From NCBI GenBank assembly GCA_016868455.1, contig VGGV01000002.1:62001-126000 (forward strand): a stretch of DNA of 64,000 bases, read 5' to 3'. A program made the position numbers and the translations under genes. Source of the DNA: Bacteroidota bacterium. GTDB taxonomy: Bacteria; Bacteroidota; Bacteroidia; Chitinophagales; Chitinophagaceae. A model generated the notes under the pieces. The model did no database searches, was not told where the DNA came from, and worked only from the letters and a program-made list of their open reading frames with translations. Each line of letters opens with the position of its first letter. Position 1 is the first letter of the stretch. This document shows positions 17,660 to 25,517 of this stretch, piece by piece.

Positions 17660-18280
17660 ATGAAAAAAAACATTTTGTGTATAGGGTTGCTGGTTGCTGG
17701 TTGCTGGCTGCTCACTGCATGTAACAGTCCTTATACGCAGGGTAAGAAGAAAGGATATTTTAAGATTGACTTTCCGGAAAAAAAGTATCAGAAATTCAGT
17801 CAACCTGGTTATCCATACACATTTGAGTATCCGGTGTACGCCAATGTGGTGAAGGATTCTACTTTTTTTGATGACAAAGCCGGCGATTACTGGATCAATA
17901 TTGATATTCCCCGTTTCAATGGCCGTATCCATGTAAGCTACAAATCCATCAATGAGCAAAATAACTTTGATTCGCTGGTACGGGATGGTTTTAAGATGGC
18001 CTATAAGCAGCATGTGAACATGGCTACAGGAATTAATGACAGCCTGATGCAGACACCCAACGGAGCAGAAGGGATTTATTTTTCGCTGGGCGGTAATACT
18101 GCTACTGCCAACCAGTTTTTCCTCACAGACTCTACCAGGCATTTTTTGCGGGGGGCTTTATATTTTGATGCCGCACCCAATGCTGATTCGCTGGGAATAG
18201 TGAATGATTTTTTAAAACAAGACCTGCAGCACTTAATTAATACACTGCAATGGTCAGGCGCAACATCCGGGGAGAAATAA
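17660..18280 (+). CDS. gldD: Gliding motility lipoprotein GldD
   Basis: A 206-residue lipoprotein: signal with lipobox LLTAC (Cys at about 21), then the conserved GldD core (GYFKIDFPEKKYQ, YPYTFEYPVYA, WINIDIPRFNGRIHVSYK). GldD is an essential gliding and type IX secretion-associated envelope protein. Its signal peptide is encoded partly by four tandem 7-bp units (17685-17712), unusual for this gene. The stop overlaps the terminator of the convergent minus-strand gene. Confidence 0.92.
   Translation: MKKNILCIGLLVAGCWLLTACNSPYTQGKKKGYFKIDFPEKKYQKFSQPGYPYTFEYPVYANVVKDSTFFDDKAGDYWINIDIPRFNGRIHVSYKSINEQNNFDSLVRDGFKMAYKQHVNMATGINDSLMQTPNGAEGIYFSLGGNTATANQFFLTDSTRHFLRGALYFDAAPNADSLGIVNDFLKQDLQHLINTLQWSGATSGEK
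17685..17712 (+). repeat. Four tandem 7-bp units inside the gldD signal peptide
   Basis: GGTTGCT is repeated three times, followed by a fourth unit GGCTGCT, encoding the hydrophobic core of the signal peptide (GLLVAGCWLLTA). Seven is not a multiple of three, so gain or loss of one unit would shift the frame from codon 9 on. Confidence 0.85.
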
Positions 18281-18304
18281 AAAGTCCCGCCACAGGTGCG
18301 GGAC
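18279..18304 (-). terminator. Rho-independent terminator, minus strand
   Basis: GTCCCGC / GCGGGAC with a 7-nt loop is followed on the minus strand by five T. It ends the transcript of the gene at 18329-18802. It overlaps the last codons of gldD on the other strand, so the two convergent units share it. Confidence 0.8.
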
Positions 18305-18328
18305 GCAGGATAAGGTTCTGTTCTTCTT

Positions 18329-18802
18329 TTACAACTCCTTGCTTTCTGTTTTTTTAGTTTCTTTTTTAACCGGTTCAATTTCTATCTCTTCTTCAGGCAT
18401 CCGGCCGCGGCTGAAAAATTCCTTTCTTACTTTCTTTTTCTTAACTGTTTTAATGGCACTGCTTTCTTTGGCGGGCTCTTTGATTACAGCGGGCTCTTCC
18501 TTAAGCTTCTTTTTTTCAACCACCATTTTATCTTCTTGGGCGATGGGCTTAATGGGATCAATGGTTTCTTTTTTAGCTGCAGCCCTTTTCCTGCTAACTG
18601 CCGGTTTTTCAGTTACGGCTGTTATTTTTTCGGGTACAGCTGTTTTTTCTTTGTCTGCAACAGCCGTTACCGGGGCGGCGGCTTTTTTTTCAGCATACAT
18701 TTCTTTAAATTCCTTCTTCTTATGCGTTTGCCTGTAGTCCACAAACCCATAAATGCTGGCGCCTATCATTAACGTGGCGCCTACGTACAACATTGATTTC
18801 AT
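18329..18802 (-). CDS. Membrane-anchored Lys/Glu/Pro-rich protein, unknown function
   Basis: A 157-residue protein with an N-terminal hydrophobic segment (residues 3-20, MLYVGATLMIGASIYGF) and a highly charged, low-complexity remainder made of K, E, A, P and V. There is no recognisable fold. A single anchor with a long disordered tail suggests a spacer or TonB-like periplasm-spanning segment, but nothing proves it. The gene has its own terminator and follows DUF2306 by 42 bp, so they may be co-transcribed. Confidence 0.7.
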   Translation of the reverse strand: MKSMLYVGATLMIGASIYGFVDYRQTHKKKEFKEMYAEKKAAAPVTAVADKEKTAVPEKITAVTEKPAVSRKRAAAKKETIDPIKPIAQEDKMVVEKKKLKEEPAVIKEPAKESSAIKTVKKKKVRKEFFSRGRMPEEEIEIEPVKKETKKTESKEL

Positions 18803-18844
18803 GGTTATTTTTTTTAAACGTTTAAAAAGCTGTGATCAGTTTTG

Positions 18845-19519
18845 TTATTTAATGAAAGATTTGAGATAATTTTTACTCTGCCTCCAGATGATCCATTCAG
18901 CAAACAGCATATTACCCACCACACTTATCCAGAGCGACAGTTCATAGTTTTCTAGGTGATTCCAGTCAAGCAAATAAAAGATGATGTGATAGACCCTGAA
19001 GGTAACCGCTGTCATGGCCATGGCGTAACTGCGCATCATCCATATTTTATGGGCAATCACATTTCTTTTGTGAATAGTTATTAACCCGTAAAGGGTGGTA
19101 ATGAACCACCACCCCGCCATGAACATGAACAGGGCCCTTTCCAGGAAACTGCCTTTTGCAAAAAAGGACATATACAGGCCGGTGGGTGCTCCAAGAAACA
19201 GGACCACGAACACATAGACTTTACCGGAAAAACGATGGATACCTTTTGATTTTTTAAGGATATACCGGGAAAACTGGATAAGGGCCGTGCCGATGCAAAG
19301 TGCTCCGGCAGCAATGTGGATGTAAAAACAGGTATAATAAAGATTGCTTTTGAAAAGCAACTCCCTTTCTTCAATAAAGGAAAAATCTTTTTCAAAAGTG
19401 AAATAGGGGACCGTATTATATATAAGGAGTAAACTGAAGCCGGCTACCGGAACCCAGAACAGCATCTGGAAGAATACCTTTGCTGATTTTTGAAAAGTGG
19501 CGACACGGGTGTTATGCAT
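18845..19519 (-). CDS. DUF2306 domain-containing membrane protein
   Basis: A 224-residue protein with about seven hydrophobic helices and conserved polar positions in the membrane (YIHIAAGALCIGTALIQF, HRFSGKVYV, HKIWMMRSYAMAMTAVTFRVY). This fits DUF2306, a predicted membrane family that keeps His residues in its helices; its activity is unknown. I start at ATG 19519 (MHNTRVATF). The longer reading to 19996 runs antisense through the DUF3109 gene and is not credible. It is divergent from the DUF3109 promoter. Confidence 0.85.
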   Translation of the reverse strand: MHNTRVATFQKSAKVFFQMLFWVPVAGFSLLLIYNTVPYFTFEKDFSFIEERELLFKSNLYYTCFYIHIAAGALCIGTALIQFSRYILKKSKGIHRFSGKVYVFVVLFLGAPTGLYMSFFAKGSFLERALFMFMAGWWFITTLYGLITIHKRNVIAHKIWMMRSYAMAMTAVTFRVYHIIFYLLDWNHLENYELSLWISVVGNMLFAEWIIWRQSKNYLKSFIK

Positions 19520-19585
19520 ACAGTCGGTTGTGAAGAAGGGAGATGCTGCTGTAAAAATCTCTCCATAATCCGGGGGTGTTACAAG

Positions 19586-19616
19586 TTTGTTAAAGGATTT
19601 TGAATGCCTAACTTTG
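19586..19616 (+). promoter_or_regulatory. Promoter with perfect Bacteroidota consensus for DUF3109-lutB
   Basis: TTTG at 19586-19589, a 19-nt spacer and TAACTTTG at 19609-19616 match TTTG/TAnnTTTG with no mismatch. The expected start of transcription is about 19620-19623, that is at the ATG of the next gene (19622), so the mRNA would be leaderless or nearly so. Confidence 0.75.
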
Positions 19617-19621
19617 AGGCC

Positions 19622-20233
19622 ATGATAGTAATTGACAATATCATTATAAGCGATGATGTGGCGGACAAGCAGTTCGTTTGCGACCTCAATAAATGCAGGG
19701 GGGCCTGCTGCGAAGAAGGGGATGCCGGGGCTCCCCCGGATGATGAGGAACTGGATATTATTCTTGAAATGTATGAAAAGGTTGAGCCCTATCTTACAGA
19801 AGCAGGTATCAAAGAAATAGAACGGAACGGTAAGTATGTATATAATAAAGAGTTTGGCTGGGTTACTCCAACACTTAGTTATGATAAAGAAATATGTGTT
19901 TATGGAGTAAGGGATGAAAAAGGCATCATCAAATATGCTTTTGAGCAAGCATATTATGACGGAAAGATTCCCTGGGAAAAACCCATCAGCTGCCATCTGT
20001 TCCCTGTAATTATTGAAAGAGGGAAAAAAGGAGAGTACGACCGCATGAACTATGAGCCAAGAGAAAAATCATGCAACCCCGCCTGTGCATTGGGAAAAAA
20101 GTTACAGATGCCGTTGTATGAATTCCTGAAAGAGCCATTAATAAGAAAGTATGGTGAAGCATTTTACAAGGCACTGGACAAAGCAGCTAAAATGCATTCA
20201 GGCAAAAAGGGGAATAACAAAGTAACATCGTGA
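19622..20233 (+). CDS. DUF3109 family protein (Cys-rich, putative metal or Fe-S cluster)
   Basis: A 203-residue protein with CDLNKCRGACC near residue 25, ISCHLFP near 125 and SCNPAC near 145. Such cysteine spacing resembles YkgJ-type cluster-binding proteins and is the hallmark of DUF3109. I start at 19622, since the upstream ATG (19604) would put the promoter -7 box inside the gene. Its stop overlaps the GTG start of lutB (GTGA), so the two are translationally coupled and perhaps work together on a redox or cluster-handling task. Confidence 0.88.
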   Translation: MIVIDNIIISDDVADKQFVCDLNKCRGACCEEGDAGAPPDDEELDIILEMYEKVEPYLTEAGIKEIERNGKYVYNKEFGWVTPTLSYDKEICVYGVRDEKGIIKYAFEQAYYDGKIPWEKPISCHLFPVIIERGKKGEYDRMNYEPREKSCNPACALGKKLQMPLYEFLKEPLIRKYGEAFYKALDKAAKMHSGKKGNNKVTS

Positions 20234-21606
20234 AGGAAACAGCAGCAAAATTTATTGCCAAAAGCGCATTAAAATCGGCGGACAAAGAGCACCGGCGCAA
20301 AATCAATTTTAATATCGGGAAGTACAACGCAATAGTACCCCAGGGCAAGCAGCAGTTTATGGATGTGGACCTGGCCAGGGAAAAAGCCAAAAACATCAAA
20401 TGGAAAGCGATTGAAACACTGGACAAACAACTAGAAACATTTGAAGCTATTATTACAAAAAGGGGAGCAACAGTTATTTGGGCGGAAGATGCACAGCAAG
20501 CGCTGGATTCGATAAAAAAGATCTGTGAAGTAAAGAAATGCAGAACACTGGTGAAGAGTAAAAGCATGGTAACGGAAGAAATTCACCTGAATGATTTTTT
20601 GGAAAAGCAGGGCATTGAAAGTATCGAAACTGATTTGGGGGAATATATCCAGCAACTCGATGGTGAGCCGCCTTATCACATCGTTACCCCTGCCATGCAC
20701 AAGAGCAAGGAAGATGTGGCCAAATTATTTGCTAAGAAATTAGGAACAGACCCCAAAGCCACACCGGAACAATTAACGCTTACTGCAAGAAAAGTTCTGA
20801 GAGAAAAATATGTGCAGGCAGAAGTGGGAGTTACAGGCGCCAATTTTATTGTTGCTGATATCGGCGGTATTGCTATTACAGAGAACGAAGGTAATGCCAG
20901 GCTAAGTTGCTCCATGCCGAAAACCCATATTGTGATTGCGGGTATTGAAAAAGTGATTCCTTCCATGACCGATCTGGGTTTGTTCTGGCCCCTGTTGGCA
21001 ACTTTCGGAACCGGACAAAGGGTTACTGTTTATAATACTATAGTTACAGGCCCCCGGCAACCCGGAGAAACAGACGGGCCGGAGGATATGTATGTGATTC
21101 TGCTGGATAATGGCCGCACCAATATACTTGCTAATGAAAAGCAACGGGAAAGTTTGTATTGTATCCGTTGCGGCGCCTGTTTAAATGCATGCCCTGTTTA
21201 TAAAAATATCGGCGGCCATACTTACGCTACAGCTTACAGCGGGCCGATTGGATCTGTTATCACTCCGCATTTAAAGGAATTGGGAGAATGGAAACATTTG
21301 AGTTATGCTTCTTCGCTTTGTGGTAATTGTACTGAAGTATGTGCCGTTAAAATTAACCTCCATGAATTATTGCTGGAGAACCGTCATGAAGCCGTGGAAG
21401 CAAGGCACATCTCTTTTACAGAACGCATGGCCTGGAAGATGTGGAAGCAGGGCATGCTGCGCCGCAAGTGGATGAACATGGCGGGGGGTGGTACCAAGAA
21501 CTGGATTGTAAACACAGTGGTAAAAGGCTGGGGTGCACACCGGGGAAGGATGGAGTTTCCAAAGAAATCATTCAACCAGATATGGAAGGAGAAACATGGA
21601 AAGTAA
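20230..21606 (+). CDS. lutB: LutB/LldF family iron-sulfur protein of L-lactate oxidation
   Basis: A 458-residue protein with an N-terminal LUD domain and two ferredoxin-like cysteine sets (CIRCGACLNACP near residue 312 and CGNCTEVC near 360). The family forms the LutABC complex that oxidises L-lactate to pyruvate in the cytosol. It starts with GTG, overlapping the DUF3109 stop by 4 nt. A LutC-type protein is encoded 20 kb away at 41128; no LutA is in the window. A hairpin begins at its stop codon. Confidence 0.92.
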   Translation: MKETAAKFIAKSALKSADKEHRRKINFNIGKYNAIVPQGKQQFMDVDLAREKAKNIKWKAIETLDKQLETFEAIITKRGATVIWAEDAQQALDSIKKICEVKKCRTLVKSKSMVTEEIHLNDFLEKQGIESIETDLGEYIQQLDGEPPYHIVTPAMHKSKEDVAKLFAKKLGTDPKATPEQLTLTARKVLREKYVQAEVGVTGANFIVADIGGIAITENEGNARLSCSMPKTHIVIAGIEKVIPSMTDLGLFWPLLATFGTGQRVTVYNTIVTGPRQPGETDGPEDMYVILLDNGRTNILANEKQRESLYCIRCGACLNACPVYKNIGGHTYATAYSGPIGSVITPHLKELGEWKHLSYASSLCGNCTEVCAVKINLHELLLENRHEAVEARHISFTERMAWKMWKQGMLRRKWMNMAGGGTKNWIVNTVVKGWGAHRGRMEFPKKSFNQIWKEKHGK

Positions 21607-21639
21607 TCTTCCCCCGGGAAGAATGCCCGGAGGAAGATT
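21605..21639. terminator. Long hairpin between convergent genes, no T tract
   Basis: AATCTTCC...GGAAGATT plus an inner CCGGG/CCCGG arm form a 14-position stem with one mismatch and a 7-nt loop. It begins in the lutB stop codon. There is no run of T on either strand, so it is a weak or Rho-assisted terminator, or an mRNA-end stabiliser. Confidence 0.45.
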
Positions 21640-21647
21640 GTATATTA

Positions 21648-22522
21648 TCATCCCTTGTCCTTTTCTTTTGCTTTGTATAGTATTCCCAGAATTTCTTTGA
21701 TGGTGCCTGGGTCTTTGTTTAGCTCCAGCGAACGTTCCAGGAAGCTGATTGCTTTTTTGTAATTGCCATTCTCATAATATCCTTCGCCAAGGCTGGAAGC
21801 AGTGTTGGATGACTCGGGATATAAAGTATAATTCATCCGGAAGATTTGCAGCGCTTCTTTTTTCTTGCCCTGTTTCACCAGCAGATAGCCAAGACTGTTG
21901 AGTTCATGTTCTCCGGCTACCAACGTTCTCAGTTGCTCAGCAAGTCCCCTGGAGCTGTTGTTATCATCACCTAAGCTGCCGTCATTCAGCCAGCGCAGCA
22001 CCGTGCTGAAAGACCGGTAATTGGGTGAATAAGATTGGCCACAGAGAATGGCGAGCAAATCTTTTTCCAATGAGTTAACCGGAAATTCGTTGATCCGGGT
22101 TATTTCAACCCCTTTTTTATAAACGATGAAAACAGGTACCCGAAAAACACCCAGTCCGTCTTCTTCATGTTGCGGACTTTGCTTGTAAAGAGAATCGGTG
22201 CCGCCCAGGGCAATTAGCTGTGGTTTGTATTCAGGAAAGGAAATGGCAGAAAGCGAGGTACTTCCCTTTTACTGTCGCCGCACCAGCTGCCAAAGAAAAT
22301 TTTAATACTGATGTTATCAAAATTTTGCTTTTTAAGAGCAGTCACTACAGTTGTGTTTGGGTTATAGGATTTATAACCGCTGTCAAACCATTTTACAAAC
22401 GGTTTGATGTAAAGACTGTCTTTTGTACAGGAGCCGTATAGTATCCTGTCCTTTTCGGCAGTGGTTTGCGCCATGACAGAACATGAAAATGCTATAAAGA
22501 GCAATATGATTCTGAATTTCAT
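21648..22522 (-). pseudogene. Secreted thioredoxin-like protein with TPR tail, frameshifted
   Basis: The 5' part (from 22522) has a signal peptide (to CSVMAQ) and a thioredoxin-like segment with FFGSWCGDSKREVPRF, then leaves frame at about 22215-22260 and stops. The next frame continues the same domain (FPEYKPQLIALGGTDSLYK, GVFRVPVFIVYKKG) and then a TPR region (ALQIFRMNYTLYPESS) to 21648. One net 1-nt loss explains it. The active-site motif is CGDS, not CxxC, so it may never have been a disulfide oxidoreductase. It is related in its first domain to the gene at 44992-45522. Confidence 0.75.
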
Positions 22523-22602
22523 ACAATAGTTTTTAAGCTGAATGAATAATTCAATAACTGATGAGGCAGTTGAATAACTGCTGCGTTAAAACGATATGCA
22601 GT

Positions 22603-22938
22603 TCAGCTGTTGGGCGGCTGCCAGGGAGCAGGATAATGGCCGGCACATTCATTGCTGAAATGGGCCGGCAGTTGTTGTAAAATCAGGTGTAAAAACATTT
22701 TCAGTTCCGTTTCCCCGGTAAACGGGAAAAATTCGTCCATTCGGATATGAAAATGTGCTTTATGCACAGGGGCCTCTCCATCTTCCTGTTTGTCAAAACC
22801 AGCCTGTTTGGCGCAATCGCATTGCTGGTCGGGCTGTTTTACTGTATTCAGGAGGGTGCATTGCAGGTAGCTGAGTTGCCGGGCATATTGCGAAAAGGAA
22901 AAGATTCCAATAAGCAGTATGGCTGAAAATTTCCTCAC
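22603..22938 (-). CDS. Small secreted protein with Cys/His-rich region, unknown
   Basis: A 111-residue protein with an N-terminal hydrophobic segment (FSAILLIGIFSFSQYA). A pair of close cysteines (CDCAKQ), an upstream Cys (LQC) and a His cluster (HKAHFHIRM) could bind metal. I do not recognise a family. The start at 22938 gives a normal signal-peptide N-terminus. It is followed by the frameshifted thioredoxin-like gene on the same strand. Confidence 0.6.
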   Translation of the reverse strand: MRKFSAILLIGIFSFSQYARQLSYLQCTLLNTVKQPDQQCDCAKQAGFDKQEDGEAPVHKAHFHIRMDEFFPFTGETELKMFLHLILQQLPAHFSNECAGHYPAPWQPPNS

Positions 22939-23035
22939 GGAAATGCGTTGGTTGGTTTATGCTGCAAAGTGTTTGCAGCAGTAAAGTCGGGCTTGTCTGT
23001 AAAAAGGATGCAAGGGGATAATTTTTTTTTAATCT

Positions 23036-24510
23036 ATGGTTGGTTACAGAGAAGTATATTCGTTTACCGAATATCCGGGTATGCTGATTTACAGTCCCCT
23101 AATCACACCAAGGCTTAATTATGTGGCAGATTTTTCCGGCAAGGAACTTACGGGGCGGCCTGCTGCGGTTACCAGTAATGCCGGTGATTTTTTAGCTTAT
23201 GATGGTGTAAAAATTAATTACAGTCATCAGCGGATTGCTGATAGTGAGCTTTGGATCTGCCCGCATCATTTGTTATTTGAAACAGGCATAAAAGAACAGC
23301 CTGTTGATTGTTTTGAATGGCATGGGACAAAAGCTTTTTTTAAAACAGAAGGAGATGTTGAGTTTGATATCTTCGCAGCTTCTTTTTACCTGCTCAGCCG
23401 GTATGAAGAATACCTGGTGTATAAAAAAGATATGTATGGCCGGTACGCTCATGAGAACTCACTTGCCTTTAAGGAAAACTTTCTTAACATTCCTCTTGTA
23501 AACATCTGGCTGCAGCAATTTAGAATTATGTTGCAAACCCAATTTCCCGGCCTGCCTGCCGGACAGGCAGGTTCTCAATTTCGCATTCCCCAATTCACCT
23601 TTCTGCCTACTTATGATATTGATGAAGCCTTTTGCTACAAATACAAAAGCTGGTGGCGAACTTGGGGCGGCTGTTTGCGGTCTGTTTTCAAAAGACAATG
23701 GTGGGAAGTAAAAGAAAGAAGTAATGTATTAAAAGACCGTATGAATGATCCTTATGATTCTTTTGAATGGATAAAAGAACTGCATTATCTCCGCCGTTAT
23801 CTGGACGCATTTTTTTTATACTGGTGGCAGAAAAAACCGGTCGTTATGATAAAAATAACTCACCGCACAATAAAGAACTGAAGAAGATATTTCAGGATTT
23901 TTTCAGCAAAGAGCCTGATTAGATACGACCCGGTGTGGAGAAACCTTTTTTCTGGCCCGGTCTTCATTCTTCATGGCAAAGCGGCGACAAACCCCAGCTT
24001 TTGAAAAAAGAACAGGCCTTATTATGTGAACTTACAGATGCCGGGTTCAGGAATTGCTCACGGCAGCATTTCATCCGCTTCACCCTTCCGCAAACTTTCA
24101 GGCAACTGATTGAGGCGGGCATAAGCGACGATTATTCCATGGGCTATGGCAGTATCAATGGTTTCCGGGCCTCGGTAGCGTCATCATTTTACTGGTATGA
24201 TCTTGCAGCAGAAACAACAACTTCACTCAAATTGCATCCGTTCTGTTACATGGATGCCAATTCCTTTTATGAACAAAATCAAACACCTGAAAAGGCTTTC
24301 GGGGAAATGCTGCACTACTTCAATATTATCAAATCAGTAAACGGAAGTATGATCACCATCTGGCATAATACATTTCTGGGAACACACAGAAGGTTTGCCG
24401 GGTGGCAGGAGGTATATAAAAAATTTATACACCACATTTACTATGAAATACCTTGTGTAAACGCTCAAATTGATAATGAAGGAATGGATAAAAGGCATTT
24501 CCCCCATTAA
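23036..24510 (+). pseudogene. Polysaccharide deacetylase-like protein, frameshifted and with a TAG
   Basis: The first part (about 280 codons) has features of the Bacteroidota deacetylase-like proteins that begin MLIYSP (TYDIDEAF, PYDSFEWI). The frame breaks after the T8 tract at 23810-23817: a 2-nt surplus (TA) separates FF from LVAEKTGRYDKN. The new frame meets TAG at 23920-23922 and then reads on, in frame, through HSSWQSGD, DYSMGYG and IWHNTFLG to 24510. NodB-type motifs H-x-S-W and D-I-D-E are seen, so the ancestral enzyme acted on a cell-surface or capsular glycan. True start may be 23036 or 23081. A palindrome sits inside at 23551-23571. Confidence 0.75.
23551..23571. repeat. CCTGCCTG palindrome inside the deacetylase-like gene
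   Basis: CCTGCCTG (23551-23558) and CAGGCAGG (23564-23571) flank CCGGA. In the protein frame it encodes PAGQAG in a stretch not needed by the fold. The same arms form a perfect 20-bp palindrome at 47370-47389. Confidence 0.75.
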
Positions 24511-25517
24511 ACCCCTTCCGTTTCCGGCTGCTCAGGCGCAGGCACGGCCTTGAATGCTTTGTTTACAAGGTACACACCGAGCAGCGTAACAATTCCTCCT
24601 ATGGTAATAAAAAGAGTTACTTTTTCTCCAAACACTATCCATCCGCAAAGCACTGCCACTATCGGGTTAATATAAGCATATACGGAGGCCTGTTCGGTAG
24701 GCAGATTTTGCAATGCATACAGGTAGCAAATAAAGGCAAGCAAAGATCCGAAGATGATGAGATAGGCAATGGCGGCCCATGATTGCCAGGGTATCTTACT
24801 GACTGATACAGCGGTTCCGTTTATGTTTGTAAACATGGTAAGGCAAATTCCTGAAATCATCATTTGTAAACCCAGGCTGAAGTAGGGATTAAAATTAACA
24901 GCCTGTTGCTTGGTATAAAGGGTGGCAAAGGCCCAAGTCCAGGTAGCGATCAGCGACAATATGATTCCAAGACGAAAGCTGGCATTGAAAAAATCATCAA
25001 GGTGATCAGAAAAAATTATACATACTCCCGAAAATCCAAGTAATAAACCCATAATAGCCCTTGATGGGATTTTTTCGCTTGAAGCAAATAATCCTATCAC
25101 CACAAGCCATAGCGGAAAGATGGCGCCAATGATAGAGCCCAGGCCGGCAGAAATGTATTTCACCCCCCAGGTACTAAGCCCGTTACTCATAATAAAATTC
25201 AGGAAACTGAGCACCAGCACGGGTATCCATTCTTTGCCTTTTGGAAAAGCTGCACCTTTATAGAGAAAAAACCCAACATACAAAGTACCGGCCATTAATT
25301 GCCGGATACCTGCAAGCTGCAAAGCGGGCATGTGCCTCACACCTTCTTTGGAAGCAATCCAGGTGGTGCCCCAGAAAAAACAAACCAATGCCAGTGCAAA
25401 CCAGGCCTTGGCCCTTGTTCCTTTCTTACGAATGGTCAACGGGTTAAAGGCCGATAGTTTTTTCAGGTAATCAGCAGGGGCGTTGAGCATTGTTTTATGA
25501 AAATCAAAGATGTTCAT
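24507..25517 (-). CDS. EamA/DMT family transporter
   Basis: A 336-residue protein with ten hydrophobic helices in two EamA repeats; FFWGTTWIASKEG opens the first, and the C-terminal helix ends near YLVNKAF. These transporters export amino acids or small metabolites across the inner membrane; the substrate is unknown. Its ATG (25517) shares a base with the TGA of purH (TGATG), so translation is coupled. The first 35 residues before helix 1 are longer than usual, and a later start such as 25488 is possible. Confidence 0.88.
   Translation of the reverse strand: MNIFDFHKTMLNAPADYLKKLSAFNPLTIRKKGTRAKAWFALALVCFFWGTTWIASKEGVRHMPALQLAGIRQLMAGTLYVGFFLYKGAAFPKGKEWIPVLVLSFLNFIMSNGLSTWGVKYISAGLGSIIGAIFPLWLVVIGLFASSEKIPSRAIMGLLLGFSGVCIIFSDHLDDFFNASFRLGIILSLIATWTWAFATLYTKQQAVNFNPYFSLGLQMMISGICLTMFTNINGTAVSVSKIPWQSWAAIAYLIIFGSLLAFICYLYALQNLPTEQASVYAYINPIVAVLCGWIVFGEKVTLFITIGGIVTLLGVYLVNKAFKAVPAPEQPETEGV

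Noticed and set aside
17225-18142. 305-codon minus-strand frame across gldE and gldD
   Set aside because: Antisense shadow of two well-supported genes; no family sense.
19522-19996. N-terminal extension of the DUF2306 gene
   Set aside because: It runs antisense through the DUF3109 gene and lacks DUF2306 sequence.
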